Origin: Rachycentron canadum
Taxonomy: Eukaryota > Chordata > Actinopteri > Carangiformes > Rachycentridae
DNA: 64,000 bases
Direction of reading: 5' to 3'
NCBI GenBank assembly: GCA_038496675.1
Contig: CM076656.1
Coordinates: 15,258,321 to 15,322,320, forward strand
Positions 34,201 to 44,300 of this stretch are shown piece by piece; within the stretch, counting starts at the first letter, position 1; the number at the start of each line of letters is the position of its first letter. A model generated the notes under the pieces. That model worked only from the letters and a program-made list of their open reading frames with translations. It did not search any database and was not told where the DNA came from. The position numbers and the translations under genes were made by a program.

Positions 34201-37200
34201 TATTTTCAGGAGCGACAGACACAGAAGGAGAGACGATGCTGGTATCTACAGAAATAGAAAGAAAATGTTATCATCAAAATACTACAGGACACTGATGTGT
34301 GTTTTCTATGTTATTTTTTCTATGTTCATATAAGAATGTGATTAATTAATAAATTGTACAGATATTTATCTTCCCATCAATAATTCATTTTGATGTTCCC
34401 CTAACTTTTAATAAAGCACCATCATCCAGCCAAAGTTTCAATTGTCTAATACTTTATTTATTGGCGTTTATGACCAAATATCTGTAAAACTAATTACCAG
34501 CTGTACAAGATGCAAACATGCTTCAATATATAACTAACTAGGTGGAATGGTTTATACCTGCTTACTATCAGCACTGTCATTGTGAGTATGTTAGCATGAT
34601 GGTGTTAGCACCACTGTGCCTACGTATGGCCTCACAGAGCCACTAGCTTGGCTGTGTAAATTTTCCAATGTCGTGAGTGCCACAAATAAACCCAGTCACC
34701 TCTATTCTGTTAAGATGGAGTCAGAAAACTGGAAGCTGAATATCAAAACCACAGCTATGAATGACCAGAGACAGATACCACAACAGTTTAAATTGTATAA
34801 ATGCAAATTGTCTCTCTCCACAAAAAAAGATTAACTGCATAAAAATGTGCACCAGACTGTGAATATGTTGTGCAACATGAGTCCAATGTGTGAACCTGCA
34901 CAGATGTTTGTGTAAAAAAGAAAGAGAAAAAGAGAGAGAGCGCATATCTGGGGAGAGTGTTTCACTACCTTTCCCACCACTTTGTGAAAAGTCACACAGC
35001 ATTTAATCACTTCTCTTCTCAACACTATCACTGCAGTGCCAAATTTTATGCAAGTATATTTTACCATTGGTCTCCCAACATGATTGCACCTTATTAAATT
35101 AACTTGGTCGTGCTTTCTTTTTTTCATGCTTTTATCTTATACCATCTCTGAACCCCCCCCCCCCCCCCCACGCCTTTGTTATGTTTGCGGCGTGGTTGTC
35201 ACTTGCTCTGTGGCCCACTTCTGAACATGGAGAGCAGAGATAAGGACAATGTTAAATATAGCTCCTAAACTCTGAGCCACCTGCCGCTTGACTTCCCATT
35301 AAAGTCTTCTGAAGTGTGGCAAAACTTCCGTGCTGACAAACCTCAAACAGACAGATACAATAACCATAACATCCTATCACCATTTTCCCACTCATGTTTT
35401 CCAGCATCTTCACACCAGACATGTAACTCTTTCAGTCCACTATCATGTTTTCTTATTTATTGCATTTTATTTCTTGTATCAAAAATAGTAGTTACCATTG
35501 TCTTTCTTTGGTTTGGGCATCTGGGAGGTGGTTGCATTGTTGCTCAAACTGCTGGTGCCATTGGAGCTTGTGTTTGTGTCAGAGCCTTTTACTGCTGGTG
35601 CAGAATGATGGGTGGGTTCCAGGCCAGATGTAGGCATGGCAGCTGCAGCTGGAGCCTTGGTAGCACTTTCTGACGAAGCAGCTCGGCCTTTAATCAGGAG
35701 AGGACAGTACCCAAGTTGGTTAATGACTAATTCCTGTTGAAGTCTCATCTTCAGAGTCATTTAGAATTTATTTGGGACAGTATGGAAACTCCAAAACCTT
35801 TGTATTTTATCTGAGTATGAATACTTATTTCCACTGAAACAGTGCTGCGCTTTAACAGCTTTATGTGTTCAGTGCACCGTGGTCTTGTATTAGTCAGTAA
35901 GCAGTCAAAGAAGTTTAGAGTCTTTCTAAAGTGATGGGGAAGAAGATATCATATTACTGAGATTAATGGAGTTGGGAGATAAATGGAGTGATTCTCAAAG
36001 GCTTTTTACCCTTTAGACTTTAAAAAAATGGATATCCCAAGTAACAAAATAGAAAAAAACATTTTTTTTTCTTATATCCATTTTGTTAATGATGTTGTGA
36101 GCATGCAGTTTTTTTTTTAGGAACCACTGTCTGACTAAATTTTACTTTGTATGGCTTCTACTACAAATGACATGAGACGTAAGTAAGGTCTTTAAAGTAA
36201 TGTAATTTTGATGAAGACCTTCCATCTCTCTTTCACACTACTGTAGCAGACTTCATCTCTGTTTCCATCCGCTTCCCTTTGATGAAGACCAGAGCACCAA
36301 TGTAATGTAATGTCGTTACTGTTCAGTAACATACTGCTGTGATGCCTTTCATTATCTCCATAATCACTCATGCAGCTCATCACCGTACAGTGAGAGAGAG
36401 AGAGAGAGAGAACGATAGAGAGAGATACAGAAACAGAAAGAGGGAGACCTGTTTAAACTGTAAATCATACAAAAAACAGACACATAAATAGACAGAGGTG
36501 CTTGGCTGCACAGTACTGGCCTTGTTCCCTGACTTTTGGTCCATTAGAGCAGCTTAGTTCAAATGCTGGAGTAGTATATCTGTATATATGTGTATGTGTG
36601 TGTGCGCAGAGTAGATTTATAAAGAGGACCACTGTTTCCACTGTTGCATACTCCTCTGTCCAGATATTACAGGGTCTTGCTCAGTTTTTCAGGCCAGTGC
36701 AGCATGTACCTGGGGAAATAGCTCTTGCTCACTTTGTGACCCTACCAGTGAGATGAACAGCCAATGGTTGGCCTGCAAGCAGACGTTTGCTGCTTCAACA
36801 CCCAGTGCTGGAAGTGCCTATCAGTAATACCTCCTGTGTGACACCTTTATATAAGCGCTCTTATAAAACGATAACATCTCCCCTGGGAAGCCCATAAATT
36901 ATTATTAATGTGCTATACTACAAACAGTCAAAATGATATCTACCCTTTCTGAGAGTCTGGAGATGTTCACCACAGAAACAAGAACTGATAGATATTATAT
37001 ATATATATATATATATANNNNNNNNNNNNNNNNNNNNNNNNNNNNNNNNNNNNNNNNNNNNNNNNNNNNNNNNNNNNNNNNNNNNNNNNNNNNNNNNNNN
37101 NNNNNNNNNNNNNNNNNNNNNNNNNNNNNNNNNNNNNNNNNNNNNNNNNNNNNNNNNNNNNNNNNNNNNNNNNNNNNNNNNNNNNNNNNNNNNNNNNNNN

Positions 37201-38585
37201 NNNNNNNNNNNNNNNNNNNNNNNNNNNNNNNNNNNNNNNNNNNNNNNNNNNNNNNNNNNNNNNNNNNNNNNNNNNNNNNNNNNNNNNNNNNNNNNNNNNN
37301 NNNNNNNNNNNNNNNNNNNNNNNNNNNNNNNNNNNNNNNNNNNNNNNNNNNNNNNNNNNNNNNNNNNNNNNNNNNNNNNNNNNNNNNNNNNNNNNNNNNN
37401 NNNNNNATATATATATAGATATATATATATATATATATATATATAGTAAAATATATATATATATATATATATACACACATGTCAAGCATTGTGGGCTTTA
37501 CTTTCACTTCTGAACTGTATTTTTACGTACATATGGGAAAATACGGTGAATTGTTTGAAGTCTGGACACTGAGCCTAGTACAATGTTGCACTGCCTTTAA
37601 ATCTGTTCATAAAGTCTGCATACTGTGCTATAGAGGAAAGCCAATTAGCATGAGGCCAGTGAAATGACAGTGTGCTGCTGCACATAGTTAGAGGTGTCAT
37701 TTATCACAATGTACTTCCCTGCTCATTTACAGCCAATAAATGTCCTCCAGTGGTGCTGTGCTGTTTTCTATTCATTTGAATTTCAGCTTGAGGAGTTGAT
37801 GGGACAGTTCAGCCCAATAAAATCTTTTCAAATGTCAGTAGTCTCATTTTACTTTTATGTGAGAGGTGCTGACAGAGACACAAAGAGAGGGAGAGATAGA
37901 GAGAGGGGGGTAGGATGAGAAGGAGTAGAGAAGGTATTTGGACCAGGTAGGAGAGAAAGTGGAAGGAGACAGAGTGAAATACAGAATGAGTACAAGGTGT
38001 GTAAATGTGATAGATGCAGAGAGAGGAAGAAGGGGAGTTGGGGAGGAAGTAGTGAGTGTCAAGGAAGTGATGTGAAAGACAAAGTGGTGGCAGTTTGAAC
38101 AAAAAGCAGAACTTGAATAAAATAAAATGAAAGTATAAAACTGATTCATATTTTTGCCAGGTGTGATAGAGCATCTACATCTGATGTCGATGTTTGGCAG
38201 AAAACAGGGACAAGAGGAATTTAAACATAGACACGCTTCTCTTTACAGTGAAACAAGGAAAACTAGTTTACTTCTTCCAGTCAACTCACTTCTGCTCTGT
38301 CCATTTCAATCTCAGCTCAGGATCACTACAGTCACCTGGAGGTGTGTGAGTCTGGTTTGTATGTCTCTGTAACAAGGTACTTTTGAGGACAAAGGTCAGA
38401 CTGCCGACCAGTTAATCAGGGCCATTTGTCCTTTTGGGGACAAAAACTGTGACCCCAAAAATGAACGGAAAGATGAAGGATCTGATTTCTGGGGCAGTGG
38501 TTAGAATTAGGTGAAAAAGTAGTGGTTAAGGGTTAACAGGAAATGAATGCAAGTCTGTAATGTCCCCCAAAGTGTCCTGGGACAT

Positions 38586-38662
<77 letters not shown>

Positions 38663-38832
38663 GGGGGGCTGGTACAGCAAAACATGACAATTAATAATGT
38701 GTCACTCTTACCCAAACCAGAATATCGGACTGATGTAACAAAGATAACAAACTCCGACCTACCATGGTTAGCGGATCCCAAGTGAACGAGCAGCAGCGCA
38801 CAAAGGGCAGTCCAGAGTTTGGTCTCCATCAT
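31217..38832 (-). CDS. unassigned mucin-like single-pass membrane protein, 5 exons, 321 aa
   Basis: Exons in transcript order: 38832-38763, 35687-35496, 34245-33745, 32562-32405, 31261-31217. Phases match (1, 1, 1, 0) and the joined frame is 966 nt. Residues 1 to about 20 are a signal peptide (METKLW, then a Leu/Ala core). Residues 24-254 are low-complexity Ser/Thr/Pro/Asn, with many N-glycosylation sequons (NTS, NGT, NAT, NKT, NHT, NSS) and Thr runs, as in heavily O-glycosylated mucins. About 267-288 is one hydrophobic membrane helix, stopped by KLRRRD. The cytoplasmic tail of about 33 residues begins basic and ends acidic (DDMMEDTPLSMYSY) on a 45-nt last exon. The layout indicates a type I cell-surface sialomucin-like protein. 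I do not recognise the family; the ectodomain is too degenerate to help and the tail is the best search handle. The gene converges on ccdc163 and diverges from ipo13. Intron 1 contains an assembly gap, so a missed small exon is possible. Confidence 0.8.
31467..31935. mobile_element. foldback/MITE-like element, copy B
   Basis: The left part reads AGGAATAGTTTGTCCTTTTG, then GCTGAGGCTTTGATG, GATACCAAAA, GTAAATATGATGCTACAGC and repeated TTAGCTTA/CTTAGTTTAG units. The right part is its inverted counterpart (GTAGCTTCATATTTAC, GCTATCAATCTCATCTAAGT, CTTGGCAAGAAAGCTAATAA). Same family as copy A and less truncated. It lies in intron 4 of the mucin-like gene. Confidence 0.6.
33629..33648 (+). repeat. 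poly-T run
   Basis: Run of about 18 T in intron 3 of the mucin-like gene (poly-A on the gene's own strand), about 100 bp past the exon 3 donor. Confidence 0.9.
35153..35169 (+). repeat. poly-C run
   Basis: Seventeen consecutive C in intron 2 of the mucin-like gene. Confidence 0.95.
36392..36410 (+). repeat. (GA)n short tract
   Basis: Short GA repeat in intron 1 of the mucin-like gene. Confidence 0.9.
36996..37472. repeat. (AT)n tract containing an assembly gap
   Basis: (AT)n flanks a gap of 389 Ns (37018-37406) in intron 1 of the mucin-like gene. A small exon could be hidden only if the gap is longer than drawn; both flanks are pure repeat. Confidence 0.97.
37018..37406. other. assembly gap (389 N)
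   Basis: Run of N inside (AT)n. Confidence 1.
38381..38587. repeat. probable interspersed repeat leading into (TG)n
   Basis: A run of CCTTTTGGGGACAAAAACTG, ACCCCAAAAATGA, GGTTAAGGGTTAACAGGAAATG and GTCCCCCAAAGTGTCC ends in a (TG)n tract. I remember fish repeats with 'gtccccac' and 'ggttagggttaggg' blocks ending in (TG)n. This is a diverged member or a look-alike, lying in intron 1 of the mucin-like gene about 180 bp from exon 1. Confidence 0.4.
38588..38668 (+). repeat. compound (TG)n(AG)n poly-G repeat
   Basis: (TG)15 (38588-38618), then (AG)n (38619-38661), then seven G. It ends about 95 bp from the donor of exon 1 of the mucin-like gene. Confidence 0.97.
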
Positions 38833-40799
38833 TACTCTCTCCTCTGGGGCACACAGTAGGAAAATGACAAAAGAAATGTTGATTCCGCTCGTCGGCTTGT
38901 CTCAGGATAGGTTTGCGTGAGGCCTGTCTGTCTCGTCCACAGCCCGACGCCACACTTAAATGGAGCAGCTTAGAAATCCCAGGCAGCTGTGCGGGCTACT
39001 GTCCTCCTGTCCTACCCACTGCAGACAGCGGCTCTGCCAGTGTACGCGTGGCTGGAGGGACTGAAGGAGGAGGCTGCGCGTCCAGACTCTCTCTCTCTCC
39101 CTCTCTCTCCAGAAACAGTGCCACGTGTTCCCTGTTCAAAATAGTCTGACTCTGTGCCATGGCACTTATTCGGTACAAAGACTGACACATACCCTCATTA
39201 GATCATGTATATTAGAAAGTCATGCGCCTCACGATATGTTACTGAGCAGCAGGACGGGCTGCTGCAGGAATACAAGCGCACACGATCTAGACTGGTTTAG
39301 ATCAAATCAACAACTTTGACATTTTTATTTAACATTTTGTTTTGACATTTTAAGCACCACAACAGTCGTGTCGATACACTGAATTACTCTGGAGGACTTT
39401 ATTAACCTCTCTTACATAGCTATGGGTTTTATCACATATTATATAATACAATGATAATCGTTTCAAAGCGACTTTCAAATTGATCGCAATAGTTCTTTAT
39501 CATTGGCGAATCATTGTGTTGTGTTTTTGCATCAGTGCCTTCAATCGTGTTTATACTTTATGTGTATGAAGTTATTCAGTTAATAGTCTATATATATATA
39601 TATTCTTATAAGTCTATAAGGGACAACATGGGGTCCATGTCATGCTGATATTTGACTTGAGCCTGACGCATCGTTTTTGTTTTCCATTTTATTTCTTTTT
39701 CTTTCCTTCTTTTTTAGCCGTTTAACTTTACTGTGATGTCTTATTTCTCCCACATGGGGGCACTGGCGCTCTACAGATGAGATGTGAAAACGCATCCATT
39801 TAGTTGGAGAGAACCAACCCTGTGAGATGTTCACTGTACTTGCAGTACCTCTCTATGAGACATGGACCAAATGAGATGACACTCCCACCAACCACAATGA
39901 AACAAACTTACATTTAACTAACTTTCTTAAATTTACAAAATTAATTTCTGTTTGATGAAACAGAGACATCTGTTATTGGTCATTTTAATAGCACATTTGT
40001 TATCTGTATCACATAACTTCTATAATAAAACATCCTAAAAATCTACGGAACATTCATTCATTTTCATTTCATTTTGATCTTGGCTACATGAGTGTAATAA
40101 AAGTGTAAAGCCTGCCATAGATAGTTTTGAATATCAGTTACTTATTATTTAATTGTATATTACTACCCTTTTAATTTATCTATGGGAAAAGGTGTGAGCA
40201 TATATCTGTATTCTCCATACAGTCGCTATACGTGTGAACAAAATGTATTTCAAAAAGACAATATATGGTCATGTGTAATTTTCTTAGGATTTCCACATAT
40301 GTTGATGAATGTTATTTCCGTAGGGGGAGGCAGACACTAATAAACAGCTTGTGCTTAGTCCTTTTCTGCGTGTTTTAAAACACCCTCAGTAATTTCATGA
40401 ATGTAAGACGCATTTGGGTTTATGTGATGCTGCAAACAAATTATTATCTGCCAAGATTAACGTATGAATTAAAGGTCCATACATTACATTACGCATTAAT
40501 TCAAGACACACAAATTCAAGGTTCAAAATCGGCATATCATAAAGTGTAACGCATACAAATATTGTTCATTTGTGAGAATTCAAGTGCTGCGATTAAACCT
40601 GAAACACAAGATAGCAGTTGTTTCATCTAAATGACTGAACGACAAACAGGACTGACGCTGCATTAAAATTAAAAATACAAAAATGTACTAATATATAACC
40701 ATACACATGATTTTCTTTCCTCTTTTCAGTTTTTGTACATACCCCGCCCTTAAATATTTGGGGGATTTAGAAATTGCTGTTTCATTTGCCGTATTATTG

Positions 40800-40940
40800 G
40801 GTGGTCCTTGACCAGTAACGCTGTGATTACGCGATTTCCCACAGCGCCTGAATGTAGCAGAAAGCTCCCGGTGACGGAGCAGAGGCAGAAAAGCGGCAGG
40901 GAGCTGCCAGCATCGTCTCAAACCGTCGCAGGACAGAAAG
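40800..40940 (+). other. possible ipo13 5' non-coding exon
   Basis: A GC-richer block ends in a donor-like AG/GTGTGA at about 40941. The first coding exon is preceded by a good acceptor (TTTGACAG, ending 41374) only 18 bp before the ATG, so the coding exon probably receives a spliced 5' UTR exon. This block is the nearest candidate. Confidence 0.35.
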
Positions 40941-41077
40941 GTGTGAAATTATTAGTCATTTAGACAGCCTAAAGATAATAAACTGTACTGTTTTGATAAT
41001 ATTATCACATTCTGAAAAAGCTAGAAAACCTATTTCGCTTGGTATCATTCGGCACCGGAGTAGGGTTAAGTTACATG

Positions 41078-41212
41078 CACTCCTACGTTAGCTGGCTTTA
41101 GCGTTAGCATTGTGGTGCTAACCGTCGCCATAGGATTTATCTATAGCGGAGGTTCGCGTTAGCTAGCGCGCTCATAAGTTAAACGAGCTAACGTTAGCTT
41201 GCCGGTTAGCTT
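41078..41212. repeat. GTTAGC/GCTAAC hexamer cluster with 12-bp palindrome
   Basis: About seven copies of GTTAGC or its complement lie within 135 bp just upstream of the ipo13 coding start, including the perfect palindrome GCTAACGTTAGC at 41187-41198. I recall such clusters as common near teleost transcription starts, but their role is unknown. Confidence 0.55.
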
Positions 41213-41392
41213 CTCGTGTAAACCCGAAAACCTAAAACTATCAGATCGTCCAATTGAGTTACAGATTTCAGTTGCTACTGTGGAAGTATTACGGAAACGC
41301 CACTGTCTAAAAAGGGGAGTTTAATGTTGGCTGCTAGCTCCTGAATGTGTTGCTCCTCTTTGATCATTTGACAGCTCCGTGTCAGCGGGGAT

Positions 41393-44300
41393 ATGGAGAC
41401 GCCGGGGAGGATAGCAGCCACACCAGACGCCCTGGACTTCACGGTGGAAAACGTAGAGAAGGTGAGTTTTGGGCCAGTAAGTCCACGTCAGTTCTGTTGC
41501 CTTATGTAGCATCGGGGGTCGGGGGGGGGGGGGGGGGGCAAATAAGCCGTCATGTTTCAAATGTAGACAAACAGTGCGAGGAATAAAGCGCAAGAGATTT
41601 ATTTGCTTCTTAACCACATAATGCATCATATTTTTTACACGTTTTGTTTACAGAGATAATACGTCTGTACTTGCATGCAGGGATTCAGCTTATCTGCTCC
41701 TGTTATATCTATTCTCGCATCTTCAGGTCAGTCTGAATTGCCGATGTCCACTAAGAATGAGCAGATGAGAGAAAAATAACAGGTTGTAGCCCGCCAATTC
41801 ACTGCCATGTCTATCATTGTGAAATGCTTGTTTGGGTCTCGTATTTTTGTTTTGGATTGGATTGAGGCAGTTCTGATTGTTGCTGCCAGGTTTCTGTTGC
41901 GAATCTCCCTGCTGGGTGGTCACTGACTCGGAGGAGAGCGGATGGGTGGGGAGACAATGGGGTGGAGAGAGAGAGGTGCTCCCGTTGAGGAGCAGAGTTG
42001 ATGTGATGAGATGGACTGGGGGATGATGGGAGGGGGTGGGGGTGGGACAGGGTCGATGTCTTTGACAGTGGCAGTAAAGAAAGAGGAGGGGGTGAGGGGA
42101 GACTGGTGATGCGACAGATATAATTAGTGGCAGGTTTGGAGAGAGATGCTCATTCCTGAAGGGGAAATGGCTTCGGCTGATACTGAGCTTTCTGCTTTAA
42201 TAAACAGAGATAGAATGACAAACACCAGGGTCCTGTCTCCAGTTTGACAATCTCTTTATTCTTCTGTTCATGTTTCATTTCAACGGGTGGAGACAGTGGA
42301 GTCTGTCAGGATGTATTGTTTCATAATTTGGTGGGGGGAAAGAAAAAAACAAAAAACAACAACAACAAAAAAACTTTTAAAAAAAAACTCTAATTTTAAC
42401 TACATTAAGAAAATTGGATAAAACATTAGTATAAACTGTATGCATACCTAAGTGAATGTATAATTTATGCAGCTAGCAAGTGCATAAATATTTTGTTATG
42501 ATCTATCATGCTATTTCTTAGAAAAGAGAACTGATACCCAACCTCATACAACCTCATGGAATATTCAATGCATTAATCTATTTGTATATTGGTTTTTCTG
42601 ATATGTTTCCCAACTACAATAGAAATGAACCAATGCTTGCCAAAATACTGTTGCTTGTTTAAGATGCATTTTCATACCCTGTGAAATCAGCATTAGTGTG
42701 CTCCAAGTGGTACAGCAGTATCAGTAATCTCATTAGCTGATAAAACACTACAAACAGCCTCTGAAGCATCATATCCCATGAAGGCTATGAGCACTTTTGT
42801 AATTACACTACACTTGCATTTCAACCCTGATGAGATATTGTTCTTCCGAGACTCAGCTATATTTAGAAGACATATTTAGACTGTTTGGGTGAGATAATTT
42901 CTTTGTCTGTAATTTGGTGAGAATGACATATTTGTTCTTAGTTGGCTGTGGAAACAGCATGATTCTGTTCATTCAGTGCAATAAGAGGAGGCTGAAAGGT
43001 TTCAATCAGTGTGTAAGCTTAAAAGCATCATATTAAAGTCTGTGCAGACCATCAGCTTAATGTTTTTATCAGTAATTTTATGATTCTCTCTTTCATCACA
43101 GCGGCAGGTAACTGTAAATATTCATACCACCAGCAGACATATCCTAGTGTTCATCTGAGGATGTGCCTCTCATGAGCTGATGAGAGCAATGGCAGTTCTC
43201 AGAAGAGTGAAATGAAAAAAAACAAGCAGTGCAGAATTGTTACTTTTGAACAGTGGGTTGTGGTGGAGATGATGGTTCCTGGCCCAGTGTTTCTATGTGT
43301 CCAATAGATGGGCCTTTGTTCTGTCTTGGGTTTGTGAAACAAGCTGCCACATTGTCAGTAAATTTGTGTATATAATGAATGGATTGCCTTAAATTTCTGC
43401 TGGACTATAATTAGCTTCAGAATCACAATCCACCAAGCAAGTGTATTTTAGAGTTAAGTCAGCGCTCTACACTGCTGTTTTGTTTTGTTTTTTTGTTTTT
43501 TTCATTTTGCATTTCTCCCCCGAGCTATACAACTACTGTACTACCAGAAAGAAGCACTGCAGAGCACTGTGTTGGTATCTTGCTCAAGGGCACTAGACCA
43601 GGAATGGCATTCTTTTACTGTAATATCGGTAATCAACTCATCAGCTAACTACCCACACAGGATGCTTTCCATAGGAGGCTTTTGAGGCCCATTCAGTAGT
43701 GCGCAGATCCTAGACTTTTGCGTTGTAATGCACCTCTACCATTTGGAAAGTAGGATCAGATGTATGTGACAACAAGTGCTGTCTTCTTATTTAATAGTTT
43801 TATGGGACTAAAAGAAAGGGAGCTGGTTCAGCCTGCCAGCTAACACATTACAGAACAACACTAGGCAGAGAAATCTGACACTGAGAAAACGCTGCCTGGT
43901 GCATTGAGTAGTTTTGTGGTGGCATGAGAAGCTATTTCAGAAGGAAAACGGGGATCATCATGAATATTTCCATCCACTTTTTGACAGAAATACATATAGA
44001 CTCAATGTGGAACGCATGTTAGGGTATATAATACGCACACACTTTTCCACTACACAATTTTTTTAGATTGTGTGGTAGAAAAGAATATTGTTTGTTACTG
44101 CTTTTTATGTGCTGCGATTTCATCTCCAATGGAAACATGGTATTCTTAATTTCTGTCTTGGTCATATGCTGTCAACAACCGCCCGCGCACACTCACACAA
44201 ACTATTCTTCTTGGTTCCCTCATTAATCATCATTCCCTGCATGTGTTTTTGATTCTCACAGTTATAGCACACTGTCATGATGGGTCAGTGGTGTGATTCT

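Larger units (their letters stand above)
35688..38762 (-). other. intron 1 of the mucin-like gene (3.1 kb, gapped)
   Basis: Donor CAT G/GTAGGT at the exon 1 side and an acceptor ATTAAAG at 35688. It holds the AT gap, a GA-rich block at 37.87-38.08 kb, the probable repeat at 38.4 kb and the compound microsatellite. The acceptor has only a modest polypyrimidine tract (TGTCCTCTCCTG). Confidence 0.65.
38833..41374. promoter_or_regulatory. divergent region between the mucin-like gene and ipo13
   Basis: The two genes point away from each other across about 2.5 kb. The part near the mucin-like gene (38.9-39.15 kb) and the part near ipo13 (40.8-41.4 kb) are GC-richer, as expected for separate promoters, with AT-rich DNA between (39.4-40.7 kb). 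The ipo13 side has a dense cluster of GTTAGC/GCTAAC hexamers. No coding exon was recognised here. Confidence 0.5.

Noticed and set aside
36918..37507. Open frames of 160-186 codons spanning the second N gap
   Set aside because: Same cause: (AT)n and N translated as an open frame.
37809..38174. 121- and 101-codon minus-strand Ser/Leu-rich frames
   Set aside because: Arise from a GA-rich low-complexity block inside intron 1 of the mucin-like gene; no splice sites in the right phase.
40688..40921. 77-codon minus-strand frame near the ipo13 promoter
   Set aside because: Lies in a GC-richer promoter or 5' UTR block on the wrong strand; no protein resemblance.
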